NCBI RefSeq assembly: GCF_016901855.1
Contig: NZ_JACJKY010000008.1
Location: 62,001-126,000, forward strand
DNA: 64,000 nucleotides
Source: Merdimmobilis hominis
GTDB taxonomy: Bacteria > Bacillota > Clostridia > Oscillospirales > Ruminococcaceae
Direction of reading: 5' to 3'
In this document: piece by piece, positions 56,252 through 64,000 of the stretch
How positions within the stretch are numbered: the stretch's first letter is position 1
Layout: each line of letters starts with the position of its first letter
Translations under genes and position numbers: made by a program
The notes under the pieces: generated by a model
What the model saw: the letters and a program-made list of their open reading frames with translations, nothing else
Database searches by the model: none
Told to the model about the DNA's origin: nothing

Positions 56252-56675
56252 TTGCAGCACCTCCATCTACCAGTACGGTAATCTCAACATTCACAGACGC
56301 CGGGAAGACTGAAGCAAAAAAAAGCCCGGTTCTGGCGTTGGAAACCTTTGTTACAAGGCCGTTGAGCCTGTACACCGTGTTGTTGATCTCTTTCTGATTG
56401 TCCGCGTAATAATAGCCGGATTCGTCACTGCAGATGGGATATCCATCCTGACGCAGAGAACTGATCTTGCGTCGCAGATTCCTTCCGTCTATAGAAAAAA
56501 GCCGCTGCAGATCCCGACTGTGGATTGCGCGGCCTTTGCCCGTATGATGTTCTTTCAGATAAGTGCATATTGCGGATTTCTTATCGATTCCGCGAACTGC
56601 GTGTCTTTCGCATGTGGGACATACCATTCTGCCTTCTGGCAAAAGGTCCCCACAACATACACAATTATCATTCAT
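56238..56675 (-). CDS. Zinc-ribbon plus winged-helix protein
   Basis: 145 aa. CVCCGDLLPEGRMVCPTCE is a four-cysteine ribbon; residues ~30-85 (ICTYLKEHHTGKGRAIHSRD, LRRKISSLRQDGYPICSDESG) form a winged helix like that of phage-type regulators. A putative DNA-binding regulator of the accessory operon. It overlaps the next gene's start by 14 nt. Confidence 0.7.
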   Translation of the reverse strand: MNDNCVCCGDLLPEGRMVCPTCERHAVRGIDKKSAICTYLKEHHTGKGRAIHSRDLQRLFSIDGRNLRRKISSLRQDGYPICSDESGYYYADNQKEINNTVYRLNGLVTKVSNARTGLFFASVFPASVNVEITVLVDGGAANGNS

Positions 56676-57244
56676 CGTGCATCGCTCCTTTCATGATTAT
56701 TCTTTGCTTGATCCGGCAAAGTGAACCCGTATATCTTGGCAATGTCATCGCCCAGGCGAACGGTCACTCTGTCGATATCTTCTTCTGTCAGCGTGTGGTC
56801 GAGGATCTTGCATTGGAAGTCCTCAATATCCTCCGAGCTGACCCCATCGCGGTAACGGCGGTAAAGGTAATAGTTATGACCGTCGTGGTGATAGCCATCC
56901 ATACGGAAATCACCTTTGTTGTCTACATACCAGGTAACGCCGTCCAGCTCTGTATAAAGGCAGTCCTTCAAACAACCGCTTTCGATTTCGCGGTACCCAG
57001 TGTGCCGTCCATCCCATTTGCCAATATCGGCAATAATAATGATCGGACTACCCACGCAGACATTCATCTCGTTGCGGTCATCCTCCAAATAATCGTTATT
57101 CAGGTTGCTCATAAGACGGTATTTTTCCTCGTCACTGCAATGGTCAAATTCGCCGTCAAAAGCCTCCTGCCAATCGGCCCAGTCCAAATATTCGTTGGAC
57201 CAAATAACATATTCGAAGTTTCCTTCAGCAGTGTTCAGGCTCAT
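56672..57244 (-). CDS. Hypothetical ICE protein, 190 aa
   Basis: Acidic, aromatic-rich (YVIWSNEYLDWADWQEAFDG; ITIL-free core; MDGYHHDGHNYYLYRRYRDG), no recognised domain. It overlaps the flanking genes by 4 nt each (ATGA junctions), and ends ERSDAR. Expression is therefore coupled to the accessory operon. Role unknown. Confidence 0.6.
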   Translation of the reverse strand: MSLNTAEGNFEYVIWSNEYLDWADWQEAFDGEFDHCSDEEKYRLMSNLNNDYLEDDRNEMNVCVGSPIIIIADIGKWDGRHTGYREIESGCLKDCLYTELDGVTWYVDNKGDFRMDGYHHDGHNYYLYRRYRDGVSSEDIEDFQCKILDHTLTEEDIDRVTVRLGDDIAKIYGFTLPDQAKNNHERSDAR

Positions 57245-57699
57245 CGAGAATCGCCTCGTTCCTTGGGCACGGTTTTTTGCTCGTTCTTATGATCCGTTTC
57301 AGGTTTGTCATTATGGTCGAGCATGGCTGTCAAGCGACTTCTTCGAGCAATAGCAGCTTCGTATCTTTCGAAGTCCCCTTCGGGCGGTCGCTGACCATAA
57401 TCAATAGTCATTTCCGTGCCTTGGATAAATGCTTCCAACTCGTCCAGTTCCTTTCGGATTTCGGGTTCAGAGAGACAAATCTCTGCGCTTCTTGTATCAA
57501 GCGAAGAGAGTGAGTAGAACTCTTGCTCCCAGTCAGGATGTCTATCAAGAAACGCCTTGTTAGTTGCAGATATTCCAAGATCCAGATTCCCGAATTCATC
57601 GGTGGTTTCATAAACCAATTTGACGCTACCATCTGCCATAAGAATTTTCATTCCAGGTTTGATAGCGTTGCCATTTTTATCAAGATAGCAAGGGATCAT
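57241..57699 (-). CDS. Hypothetical ICE protein, 152 aa
   Basis: N-terminal small beta domain (MIPCYLDKNGNAIKPGMKIL; GSVKLVYETTDEFGNLDLGI) like the YorP/DUF5348-type folds of mobile elements, then a helical, charged C-terminus. Ends ERGDSR with ATGA overlap to the next gene. No function assigned. Confidence 0.6.
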   Translation of the reverse strand: MIPCYLDKNGNAIKPGMKILMADGSVKLVYETTDEFGNLDLGISATNKAFLDRHPDWEQEFYSLSSLDTRSAEICLSEPEIRKELDELEAFIQGTEMTIDYGQRPPEGDFERYEAAIARRSRLTAMLDHNDKPETDHKNEQKTVPKERGDSR

Positions 57700-57878
57700 C
57701 GGCTGGCACCTCGCTCTCGTTCATCGGGTCTTGCAGAATAACTTACATCGGCTTCGTCCCAGTTGATCTGGCCGCTGAAATACATATCTTGAGCCTTTTC
57801 TTCAGCCTGTTCTACAGAATCAGCTTCCACCTCTACGGTGCCATAGCTGATATCCTTAACATCAACGATAAATTTCAT
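57696..57878 (-). CDS. DpnD/PcfM-like small protein, 60 aa
   Basis: MKFIVDVKDISYGTVEVEAD then SVEQAEEKAQDMYFSGQINW matches the DpnD/PcfM family of conjugative elements, a short alpha-beta domain. Role unknown. Overlaps both neighbours by 4 nt. Confidence 0.75.
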   Translation of the reverse strand: MKFIVDVKDISYGTVEVEADSVEQAEEKAQDMYFSGQINWDEADVSYSARPDERERGASR

Positions 57879-58840
57879 CGTGCATCACCTCTGTCTTTCT
57901 GGTTCGGGTGGAGCAAAGCTCCTTTATCATCATAGTTCTGTGGATCAGCTGCAGGTACAGCCCAACCAAACATGGAACCGGCTTTCATAGCTTCCTCCTG
58001 CGCTTTGGTAATGCCAAGCTTTGCATTCTGACTGTCCACAAAAGCGCGGTTTTCCTCTTTGGTTCCTTCCGTCACATCGATGTGATAATATCCCTTTTCG
58101 CCCTTTTGGATGATAATGATATCTCCTGTGGACTCCAGGATACTATAACATCGGTTCGGTAAAGTGGACCGCAGCGGGAAGATGTCCTGACAGCCACGCT
58201 CTTCAAATCGCTCTGCGAACTCGCAGATATGATATAAAGTGTTGCCCCAGTCAGCATTTGTTTCAATGTGGTAGTCGTCGATATACCGAACACGCATATC
58301 TCGGTGTTCGCCACCTGCCGTAATGATTCGAACCTTCTCGCCGTCAGGAACTCGGAACTTCTCGTTATAATGGCTGTCGATAAAGCGAATGCCTTTAGCA
58401 GCGTTTTGAAGATGATTATCCAGCCACTCACGCTGATAACAGTAGCAGTAAATGTTATACATGCCTCTGTTAGGGTTCAGGCGAATCATATAGCTATAGC
58501 TTTCCGTATCCAGACGGAAACCAAAATCATCCTCACCAGGCACCATCCTGGAATCGGGATAATCCCAGCAATAATTTGCCATGGCTCTTCGACTTGCAAG
58601 GACGCCGCCGTGCGCCTCATCAAAGCGCAATGCGTTGATAACCGCATCAAACTCATCCTTAAATTCTTGTGTTTTCAGCTGGCCTTGATGGTCATCCCAA
58701 GAAGAAAAGAACTGTTCGCCGGAGCTTCCCATATCTCCGCGCAGGTGTCCAATGCATCCGGTCTGCGCCATGATCTGCTGCGACTGGGAATAGCAGTACA
58801 TTCTTTCAGGAGCCGTCATCGGACGGATTGTCATTTCCAT
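57875..58840 (-). CDS. Hypothetical ICE protein, 321 aa (LPD-type)
   Basis: Start at 58840 (MEMTIRPM) preferred because GAGGTG precedes it by 6 nt. Segments PMTAPERMYCYSQSQQIMAQ and TGCIGHLRGDMGSSGEQFF are a conserved N-terminus of large-polyvalent-protein-associated domains in Tn1549-like elements. The middle domain is Tyr/Asn-rich. Ends DRGDAR by the coupling motif. Role unknown. Confidence 0.65.
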   Translation of the reverse strand: MEMTIRPMTAPERMYCYSQSQQIMAQTGCIGHLRGDMGSSGEQFFSSWDDHQGQLKTQEFKDEFDAVINALRFDEAHGGVLASRRAMANYCWDYPDSRMVPGEDDFGFRLDTESYSYMIRLNPNRGMYNIYCYCYQREWLDNHLQNAAKGIRFIDSHYNEKFRVPDGEKVRIITAGGEHRDMRVRYIDDYHIETNADWGNTLYHICEFAERFEERGCQDIFPLRSTLPNRCYSILESTGDIIIIQKGEKGYYHIDVTEGTKEENRAFVDSQNAKLGITKAQEEAMKAGSMFGWAVPAADPQNYDDKGALLHPNQKDRGDAR

Positions 58841-58845
58841 AGGCG

Positions 58846-59097
58846 TCACCTCGCGTCTCTATCGGCGCGGTTTCTCTCAGAAATAGCGTGGAAGGAATCT
58901 TCGCCGGGGACAAGGCCCAATCGTCTGCCGTTATCGAAGTCACAGTGGACCGTACCCATATCGTCTACGACGCGCACAGTTCCCCTGGTACCGGGAGCGA
59001 TAGGTCTGGGATCGTCGCCCATATAATCCAGCTCGATTCGTGTGCCAGCAGGATACTGTTCCTTCATGCGCTGTACAAGATTTCTGTCGATATACAT
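58846..59097 (-). CDS. DUF4314 family protein
   Basis: 83 aa. RMKEQYPAGTRIELDYMGDD, PGTRGTVRVVDDMGTVHCDF and NGRRLGLVPGEDSFH are the DUF4314 signature, an SH3-like barrel of mobile elements. AAGGAGG precedes the ATG at 59097. First gene of the tightly coupled accessory run. Confidence 0.85.
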   Translation of the reverse strand: MYIDRNLVQRMKEQYPAGTRIELDYMGDDPRPIAPGTRGTVRVVDDMGTVHCDFDNGRRLGLVPGEDSFHAISERNRADRDAR

Positions 59098-59117
59098 TAA
59101 ATCGCCTCCTTAATATG

Positions 59118-59148
59118 ATGGGCGGCATCATTTTTCAGATGCCGCCCG
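59118..59148 (-). terminator. Hairpin after the adhesin/28-aa ORF
   Basis: GGGCGGCATC (59121-59130) and GATGCCGCCC (59138-59147) are perfect arms. No strong T run follows on the minus strand, so it may be an attenuator between the adhesin unit and the DUF4314 operon. Confidence 0.5.
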
Positions 59149-59161
59149 GTTGATAGGTTTC

Positions 59162-59248
59162 TTATTTCTTTTTCCTGAATCTCAGGAACACGAGGCCTGC
59201 GATAATGAATACCACAAGCACAATACCAATGATGGTTTTAGGCTCCAT
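59162..59248 (-). CDS. Single-pass membrane microprotein, 28 aa
   Basis: MEPKTIIGIVLVVFIIAGLV then FLRFRKKK. Its ATG overlaps the adhesin stop (TAATG), with GGAGG 9 nt upstream inside the adhesin's last codons. A tiny ORF of this type (DUF3789-like) accompanies adhesins in Tn1549-like elements. Role unknown. Confidence 0.6.
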   Translation of the reverse strand: MEPKTIIGIVLVVFIIAGLVFLRFRKKK

Positions 59249-62200
59249 TATTCATCCTCCTTCTTTCTCTTTTTGAATGTTACAAAGCCGGTAATACCAA
59301 TTCCTGCAAGGGAGAGTACAGCCAGCGTTGCCCACAGAGCGATGTTGGAATTATCGCCGGTCTTAGGATTGTCAGGGATCAGCTTGTTGTGGAACTGCGC
59401 CACTACGGTTTTGTCAGCGTGGACGGTTACAGTGATGTCGTCAGGCAAGATATATCTCTTGTTGGCTTCGTTACCAACTTCGGAGATTACATAGTTGCCG
59501 ATACGGAGACCATCAATGTGGATTTCACCGTTGGCGTCAGTCACAAACTCCTTGGAGTAAGGATTACCGCTGATATCGGTGCCTTCTACCTTAAAGGTGA
59601 AGCCCTCCACGACGCCGTCTTCCGAAGTCTTTTCGATTCGAATGCTGCCGGTCTGCGCGTTATTGATAAAGCCGACACCGGCCTTGTTTTCAACAGCGTA
59701 CACCTTGCCATTTTCCTCGATGAATACAGCGTAAACGCCGGTATCCAGAATAAATCCTTCAGGAGCAACTGTTTCAATTACGAGATAGTGTCCATAGCGC
59801 ATATCCTTCATTTCATAGATACCTGCTTCACCTTCGGTAAGAGTACCAATCAGGATATCGCCGTCGTCCAGCTTGCCGTCTGCGTTGACATCCTCATAAA
59901 CCTCAAAAGTAGCACCAGCCAACTTGTTCTCAGGATAGTCTGCATCCACCTTAGTCAAGGTGATATCGCCTCTGACAAACTTGTTCTCGATCTTCACTTC
60001 GATGACCTGACCGTTCTCACTGATTACAACATCATATACGGTGTCGTTGATAACAAATCCGGTAGGCTGCTCGATTTCTCGAATCAACCATTCACCGTAA
60101 GGGATATTCTCAAAAGAGAAACTGCCATCTTCGCCGGAAACTACAGTCATCAATGCGGTCTCCTTGGAAAAGACGGTTTCATCTTTCTTGAACAGACCGA
60201 TTACAGCATTGGCAAGGCCATTGCTGTCCTCGTCCACCTTCACGCCGGAAACGGAGCCGTAGATCAGCTCGTTTTCAATCGCTTCACCGCCGTTTACAGC
60301 CAGTGTGATGGTGACGATTTCCTGACCACCGTACTCAAAAGTGAACTCATACTTATCGGAGTTCAGAATATAGTGCTCGTTGGTTGCGATCTCCTTCACA
60401 TAGTAGCTGCCGATAGGAAGGTCGGTCTTAATGGTTGCAAGGCCGTTCTCATCGAAGGTAATGACCTCAATCAGGCCGTCCACAGGAATTGCATTGCCGC
60501 TGATAGAGACAATCTCTTCACCGGCATACAAGCCGAAGACAACATCCATAATCTCGTTCTTGTTACCAATGCCGAAAAGATCATTGGTCTCAAGCACCTT
60601 CAAGATGGAAAGAGTCGCCGTCTGACGCTCGTTATAGGCGAATACCGCCGTTTCCGTTACGGAAATTTCCTGCCCAGCATAGATCAGTTCAGCAACATGG
60701 ATTTCATCGCTGAGCACATAACCATAAGGCGCAGTAATTTCCTTCACTTCATATTTGCCCAGGTAGAGTTCTTTGCTCTTCGCAATCCCGTCAGCACCGG
60801 TAGTAATGGTGTCAACGAGTTCTCCCTGAGTATAGCGAACGGTGCCGTCAGGAGTTACGATATCCTCAGCTGCGCGGATCTCAAACACGGCACCCTCCAG
60901 TGCGGCTTCACCGTATACAGGCTGATAGATTTCGTTCTCCACGGACACATCGCTAAAGACCTCACCGGTCTTGGTGATGTTGATCGTGCCTTTCTGCGCG
61001 ATATTTTCCTTGTTCACCTTGATAATAGTGATGCCTTCGGCAGACTCAGAATTTTCCTCGGTTACATCAAAGTAGACAGGATTGCTGTCCAAAACATAAC
61101 CATAAGGAGCTTCAACTTCAACCAGGAAGTAGCCCTTGCCATAAGGCAGCTTTTCCGGAGTCACCAAAGTACCGTTCTCGTCAGTGTAGAAGGTATCCAC
61201 AGTGGTAGGCGTAGGATAGGTGAATGTCATTGTGACCATCTCACCGTTAGGATCGAACAGTTTGAAAGCGGCACCTGTGTAAGGAATGTTTTTGCCGGTT
61301 TCGGCGTCAACCTTTACGATGTGGATATAGCTCTCAAAGTTTCGGTTATTGATGATATAACGGTAGGTCGCGCCGTCCTGGGAGATATACACTTCAAAGT
61401 CATCCATAAGCTCACGACCATCCCAGCCGCTTACCTGGTGAACGATATACACGCCATAAGGAAGATCCTTGGTTTGTGCAAATCCGTTTTCATCGCAAGT
61501 AAGGATGTCTCGCTCAGTTTCCTTTGCTTCAGCATAGCTGCCGGAGGCCTTCAGGAACACTTCGAACTTAGCACCTTCTTCAGGCGTCTCAATCTGAGTG
61601 CTGCCGTCATCGGTATGCTTAATGATGGAAATGTTGCCCTTGATAATATCCTCATAAACATCAGGATACTCGGTATTCAACTCAACCGTGTAATTCTCGG
61701 CGACGCAGTCGATGTGGTAAATGGTAGGATCCAGCAAGTATCCCTCAGAAGGAGTGATTTCGCGAATGCTCCAGTCATCGCCACATACATAGTAGTCGGT
61801 TACAAAATAACCGTTCTCGTCGGTAGTGTAAGTGTCGATCAATTCTTCACCCTTGTACACGCCGTATACGGCACCGGCAAGAGTGGCGTCGCCCTGAGTC
61901 TGGCCATACGCGCCACCCAGGTCTTTTACCATCTCGTCGGAATCAGCTGAAAGCACTTTCACAGGAACGCCAGTGCTGCCGTTTCCGTTAGCAAGCTCAG
62001 CGTCAAGCTTGAATACATCAGCTCTCCACTTTTTGAGGATGTTCTCGAAGGATTTCTCCGTCACCTTATTCCACTCAATATCAGCGGTCTGGCTTTCAGG
62101 AACCACATAGCGCACAGGAGTGTCTACTTCCTCGATGGTATAACCAGTGCCGATAAGGATGTCACTGAAATAGGCAACGCCGTCAGCGTCAGTCACCGCA

Positions 62201-64000
62201 TATTCATCGACTTTAATTCCGCTGAGGGAAGTACCATAGAGATGGAATTTCAATCCTTCAACGAGCTTATCTTCAGCGGTCTTGACTACTTTCAAATCGC
62301 CGCGCTTCAAGATATTTTCAAAGGAAGTTTCAGTGACCTTGTTCCACTCGACCTCTACCGTCTGCGCGTCAGGAATGATATACTTCTCAGCTGTGTCTAC
62401 CTCTTCAAGAGTGTAGCGGGAACCGATAAGCACATCTTCAAAAACAGCAATACCGTTCTTGTCCGTTACAGCATATTCGTCAACGGCAATGCCGCTAAGG
62501 GATGTGCCGTAAAGGTGGAACTTCATTCCTTCCACCAGGCCATCCTCGGAGGTTTTTACAACCTTCAGATCGCCGCGCTTCAATTCGTTATAGAAGTCGT
62601 TTTCGGTAACTTTCTCCCATTCGATAACCGCGTTCTGACTATCAGGAACGATATATCTTTCTGCGGTATCCACTTCTTCCAAGGTGTAGTTTGTACCGAT
62701 CAAAACATCCTTGAACACAGCGACGCCTTCCGCATTGGTAGTTGCGTAGAGGTCGATACTCTGACCGGAGCTGGATTTACCGTAAAGGCGGAATTTAACG
62801 CCTTCGTTCATGTTGTCCTCAGAAGTTTTGATAACCTTCAAGTCGCTTCTCTTGAGGACATTATTAAAGCTGACCGAAGCGGTCTGGCCGCTAACAACAG
62901 TTACGGTCTTGGACTGCTGGGGCTCATAGTAGTTGATAGACTGCTCAGTAATGGTGTAGGTGCCAGGCGCAAGGTTACTGATGGTGATTTCACCATTGCT
63001 ACCGGTCTTAACCGTCTGATTCACACCGTTGCCGGTAATCGTAAAGGAAATGCCGGAGACATTGCCATCTTCAGAAGTTTTTACGATTTTGGCTGCACCC
63101 AAGCTCACAGCGATATTCAGATAACCTCTAACAGGGTCATTGACTTCCGCAGCATAAGTGGAAAGGTCCTGCTGTCCCTGACCGGGTGCATATACACCGT
63201 CAGTCCAGATAATAACGCCCTTACGCACGGAGCCGGTCTTCGTGGCCGTAATGCCAACGGTACCGGAAGGTGCCTTGTCTGCAGTAATTGTGAGCTTGTT
63301 TCCACTAACAGAGAAACTGATACCGGAAGTGTCTGCAGAGAAGGTGAAGTTGCCAAGGACATTGTTGGTGTCAGTCAGCGTAGCAGAATAATTGCTGCCG
63401 TTCCACTCAAGGTCAATTTCCTGCGCCTTTGCAGTGGACTTTGCAAAGAAGCTGGGAACCTTAGAGTGCTTCTGCACATTGGAAACCATGCTGTTGTAGT
63501 AAGAGATATACTGGCTGTACAGCGGATGGTTTGTGCTGATGCGGTCACTGACTGCGTCGTAGCTGCCGGGATCCACATGATTAAAGTTGCTGTCACGCTC
63601 ACCAACAACAGTCTCCCAAATCAAGGTCTGTGTTGCCATCATGTGCGCCATCTTGTCGGCGTCGGCGGCGTTCTGAGATCTCCATTCAGTTGTAATCGTT
63701 CCAGTATAACCGTACTGGAAGATACGACCGATAAACAGCTTGATTTCATCTGCAGAGATCGTCTTGTTATAGGCTGAGGGGTAGTTATCCCAGTAGTTTT
63801 CGTCACGCGCAGTCATCACATCACCAATTGCAAGCGGTGTGCCCGGTTCGATACAGTAGCAAGCTGTTCCATTCCAGGAACCAACCGTATACGCGGTAAT
63901 CTTACTGGACTCTTGCGCCGACCAGCCGTTCATATAGTGAAGCTCAGGATGACCCCAGTTTCCGCTGTAATTCGCATCACCCTCACGGGGGAAGGACATC
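59248..64000 (-). CDS. Thioester-domain Cna-B repeat adhesin (5' end outside window)
   Basis: At least 1583 aa; the signal peptide lies beyond the right edge. The visible N-terminus has an internal thioester domain: Cys in GTACYCIEPGTPL (~45) and Gln in MATQTLIWETV (~125), which in the family form a covalent host-binding bond. About 15 Cna-B/SpaA-type repeats follow; three near 62.0-62.85 kb are close copies with a 273-nt period (KVVKTSEDG...FHLYGTSLSGI). The C-terminus has NPKTGDN, a hydrophobic segment and KKRKKEDE, a sortase signal. Probable substrate of the sortase at 38.6 kb. It likely mediates attachment to host or partner cells. Confidence 0.9.
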   Translation of the reverse strand, partial: MSFPREGDANYSGNWGHPELHYMNGWSAQESSKITAYTVGSWNGTACYCIEPGTPLAIGDVMTARDENYWDNYPSAYNKTISADEIKLFIGRIFQYGYTGTITTEWRSQNAADADKMAHMMATQTLIWETVVGERDSNFNHVDPGSYDAVSDRISTNHPLYSQYISYYNSMVSNVQKHSKVPSFFAKSTAKAQEIDLEWNGSNYSATLTDTNNVLGNFTFSADTSGISFSVSGNKLTITADKAPSGTVGITATKTGSVRKGVIIWTDGVYAPGQGQQDLSTYAAEVNDPVRGYLNIAVSLGAAKIVKTSEDGNVSGISFTITGNGVNQTVKTGSNGEITISNLAPGTYTITEQSINYYEPQQSKTVTVVSGQTASVSFNNVLKRSDLKVIKTSEDNMNEGVKFRLYGKSSSGQSIDLYATTNAEGVAVFKDVLIGTNYTLEEVDTAERYIVPDSQNAVIEWEKVTENDFYNELKRGDLKVVKTSEDGLVEGMKFHLYGTSLSGIAVDEYAVTDKNGIAVFEDVLIGSRYTLEEVDTAEKYIIPDAQTVEVEWNKVTETSFENILKRGDLKVVKTAEDKLVEGLKFHLYGTSLSGIKVDEYAVTDADGVAYFSDILIGTGYTIEEVDTPVRYVVPESQTADIEWNKVTEKSFENILKKWRADVFKLDAELANGNGSTGVPVKVLSADSDEMVKDLGGAYGQTQGDATLAGAVYGVYKGEELIDTYTTDENGYFVTDYYVCGDDWSIREITPSEGYLLDPTIYHIDCVAENYTVELNTEYPDVYEDIIKGNISIIKHTDDGSTQIETPEEGAKFEVFLKASGSYAEAKETERDILTCDENGFAQTKDLPYGVYIVHQVSGWDGRELMDDFEVYISQDGATYRYIINNRNFESYIHIVKVDAETGKNIPYTGAAFKLFDPNGEMVTMTFTYPTPTTVDTFYTDENGTLVTPEKLPYGKGYFLVEVEAPYGYVLDSNPVYFDVTEENSESAEGITIIKVNKENIAQKGTINITKTGEVFSDVSVENEIYQPVYGEAALEGAVFEIRAAEDIVTPDGTVRYTQGELVDTITTGADGIAKSKELYLGKYEVKEITAPYGYVLSDEIHVAELIYAGQEISVTETAVFAYNERQTATLSILKVLETNDLFGIGNKNEIMDVVFGLYAGEEIVSISGNAIPVDGLIEVITFDENGLATIKTDLPIGSYYVKEIATNEHYILNSDKYEFTFEYGGQEIVTITLAVNGGEAIENELIYGSVSGVKVDEDSNGLANAVIGLFKKDETVFSKETALMTVVSGEDGSFSFENIPYGEWLIREIEQPTGFVINDTVYDVVISENGQVIEVKIENKFVRGDITLTKVDADYPENKLAGATFEVYEDVNADGKLDDGDILIGTLTEGEAGIYEMKDMRYGHYLVIETVAPEGFILDTGVYAVFIEENGKVYAVENKAGVGFINNAQTGSIRIEKTSEDGVVEGFTFKVEGTDISGNPYSKEFVTDANGEIHIDGLRIGNYVISEVGNEANKRYILPDDITVTVHADKTVVAQFHNKLIPDNPKTGDNSNIALWATLAVLSLAGIGITGFVTFKKRKKEDE

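Noticed and set aside
59389-61950. 853-aa plus-strand ORF (and 62242-63777, 39843-41873)
   Set aside because: Long antisense shadows of the adhesin and virB4 genes; repetitive or biased codon use keeps the opposite frame open, with no ribosome sites or domains.
61000-63000. CRISPR-like repeats in the adhesin region
   Set aside because: The period is 273 nt, in frame with Cna-B domains; there is no short repeat-spacer pattern anywhere in the window.

Overview
The window looks like most of a Tn1549-type integrative conjugative element (ICE) from a gut Clostridia (Lachnospiraceae/Ruminococcaceae-like Bacillota). Supporting signs are the moderate GC content, strong AGGAGG ribosome sites, the Maff2/PrgI/VirB4/VirD4/PcfB/MobC/relaxase order, YodL/DUF3848/TOPRIM/ArdC/DpnD-PcfM/DUF4314 accessory genes, a class B sortase and a large Cna-B adhesin. 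Every convincing gene is on the minus strand, so transcription runs from high to low coordinates. Neither the ICE integrase nor either element end is visible. Family names come from reading motifs, not from searches.

Layout by increasing coordinate. 1-3.5 kb: regulatory end with a small ORF, a promoter-driven stretch without a convincing gene (possible ncRNA), a PemK/MazF-like protein with a zinc ribbon, a sigma-like protein behind a leader-peptide attenuator, a small zinc ribbon and a LexA-like repressor. 3.5-9.0 kb: an RNA-repair module made of two WYL regulators, a tandem array of five tRNA-like RNAs, the RNA ligase RtcB and a TROVE-related DUF2828/vWA protein. 9.0-33.9 kb: a long defence-like block, apparently one operon behind an XRE gene. 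It holds a DraG-HsdM fusion, a second HsdM, two HsdS, a tyrosine recombinase with a promoterless target-recognition cassette, HsdR, a third WYL regulator, an SseB-like protein, a DUF6361/phospholipase-D/SNF2-helicase trio, a DUF2779 double nuclease, an unknown protein and a glycine-rich membrane protein. 34-36.7 kb: CpXC protein, SWIM protein, two tiny ORFs and a DEDDh exonuclease. 36.8-50.6 kb: conjugation machinery, with the relaxase split by a group II intron. 50.6-59.3 kb: accessory and antirestriction genes in translationally coupled order. 59.2-64 kb: a thioester/Cna-B adhesin that continues past the right edge.

The most interesting part is the RNA module. Between the WYL genes and rtcB lie five tightly packed units of 78-118 nt. 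Each is closed by its own self-complementary 5'/3' helix, although the helix sequences differ. Each carries ACAGC[A/G]A exactly seven nucleotides from its 5' end, is preceded by an A-rich spacer and is followed by TTG[T/A]. One unit folds as an almost complete tRNA cloverleaf. The layout (end helix, conserved internal element, tRNA-like head, beside a Ro60-like protein and RtcB) recalls bacterial Y RNAs, but the sequences look like a different family. The array promoter and the WYL operon promoter share a 22-bp element (19 of 22 identical) placed exactly 18 bp upstream of TATAAT, which suggests that a WYL protein controls both.

A second shared element, AAATGTGCAAAT on the plus strand, sits exactly 21 bp from TATAAT at promoters near both 0.8 kb and 53.7 kb. 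It may link the element-end transcript to the transfer operon.
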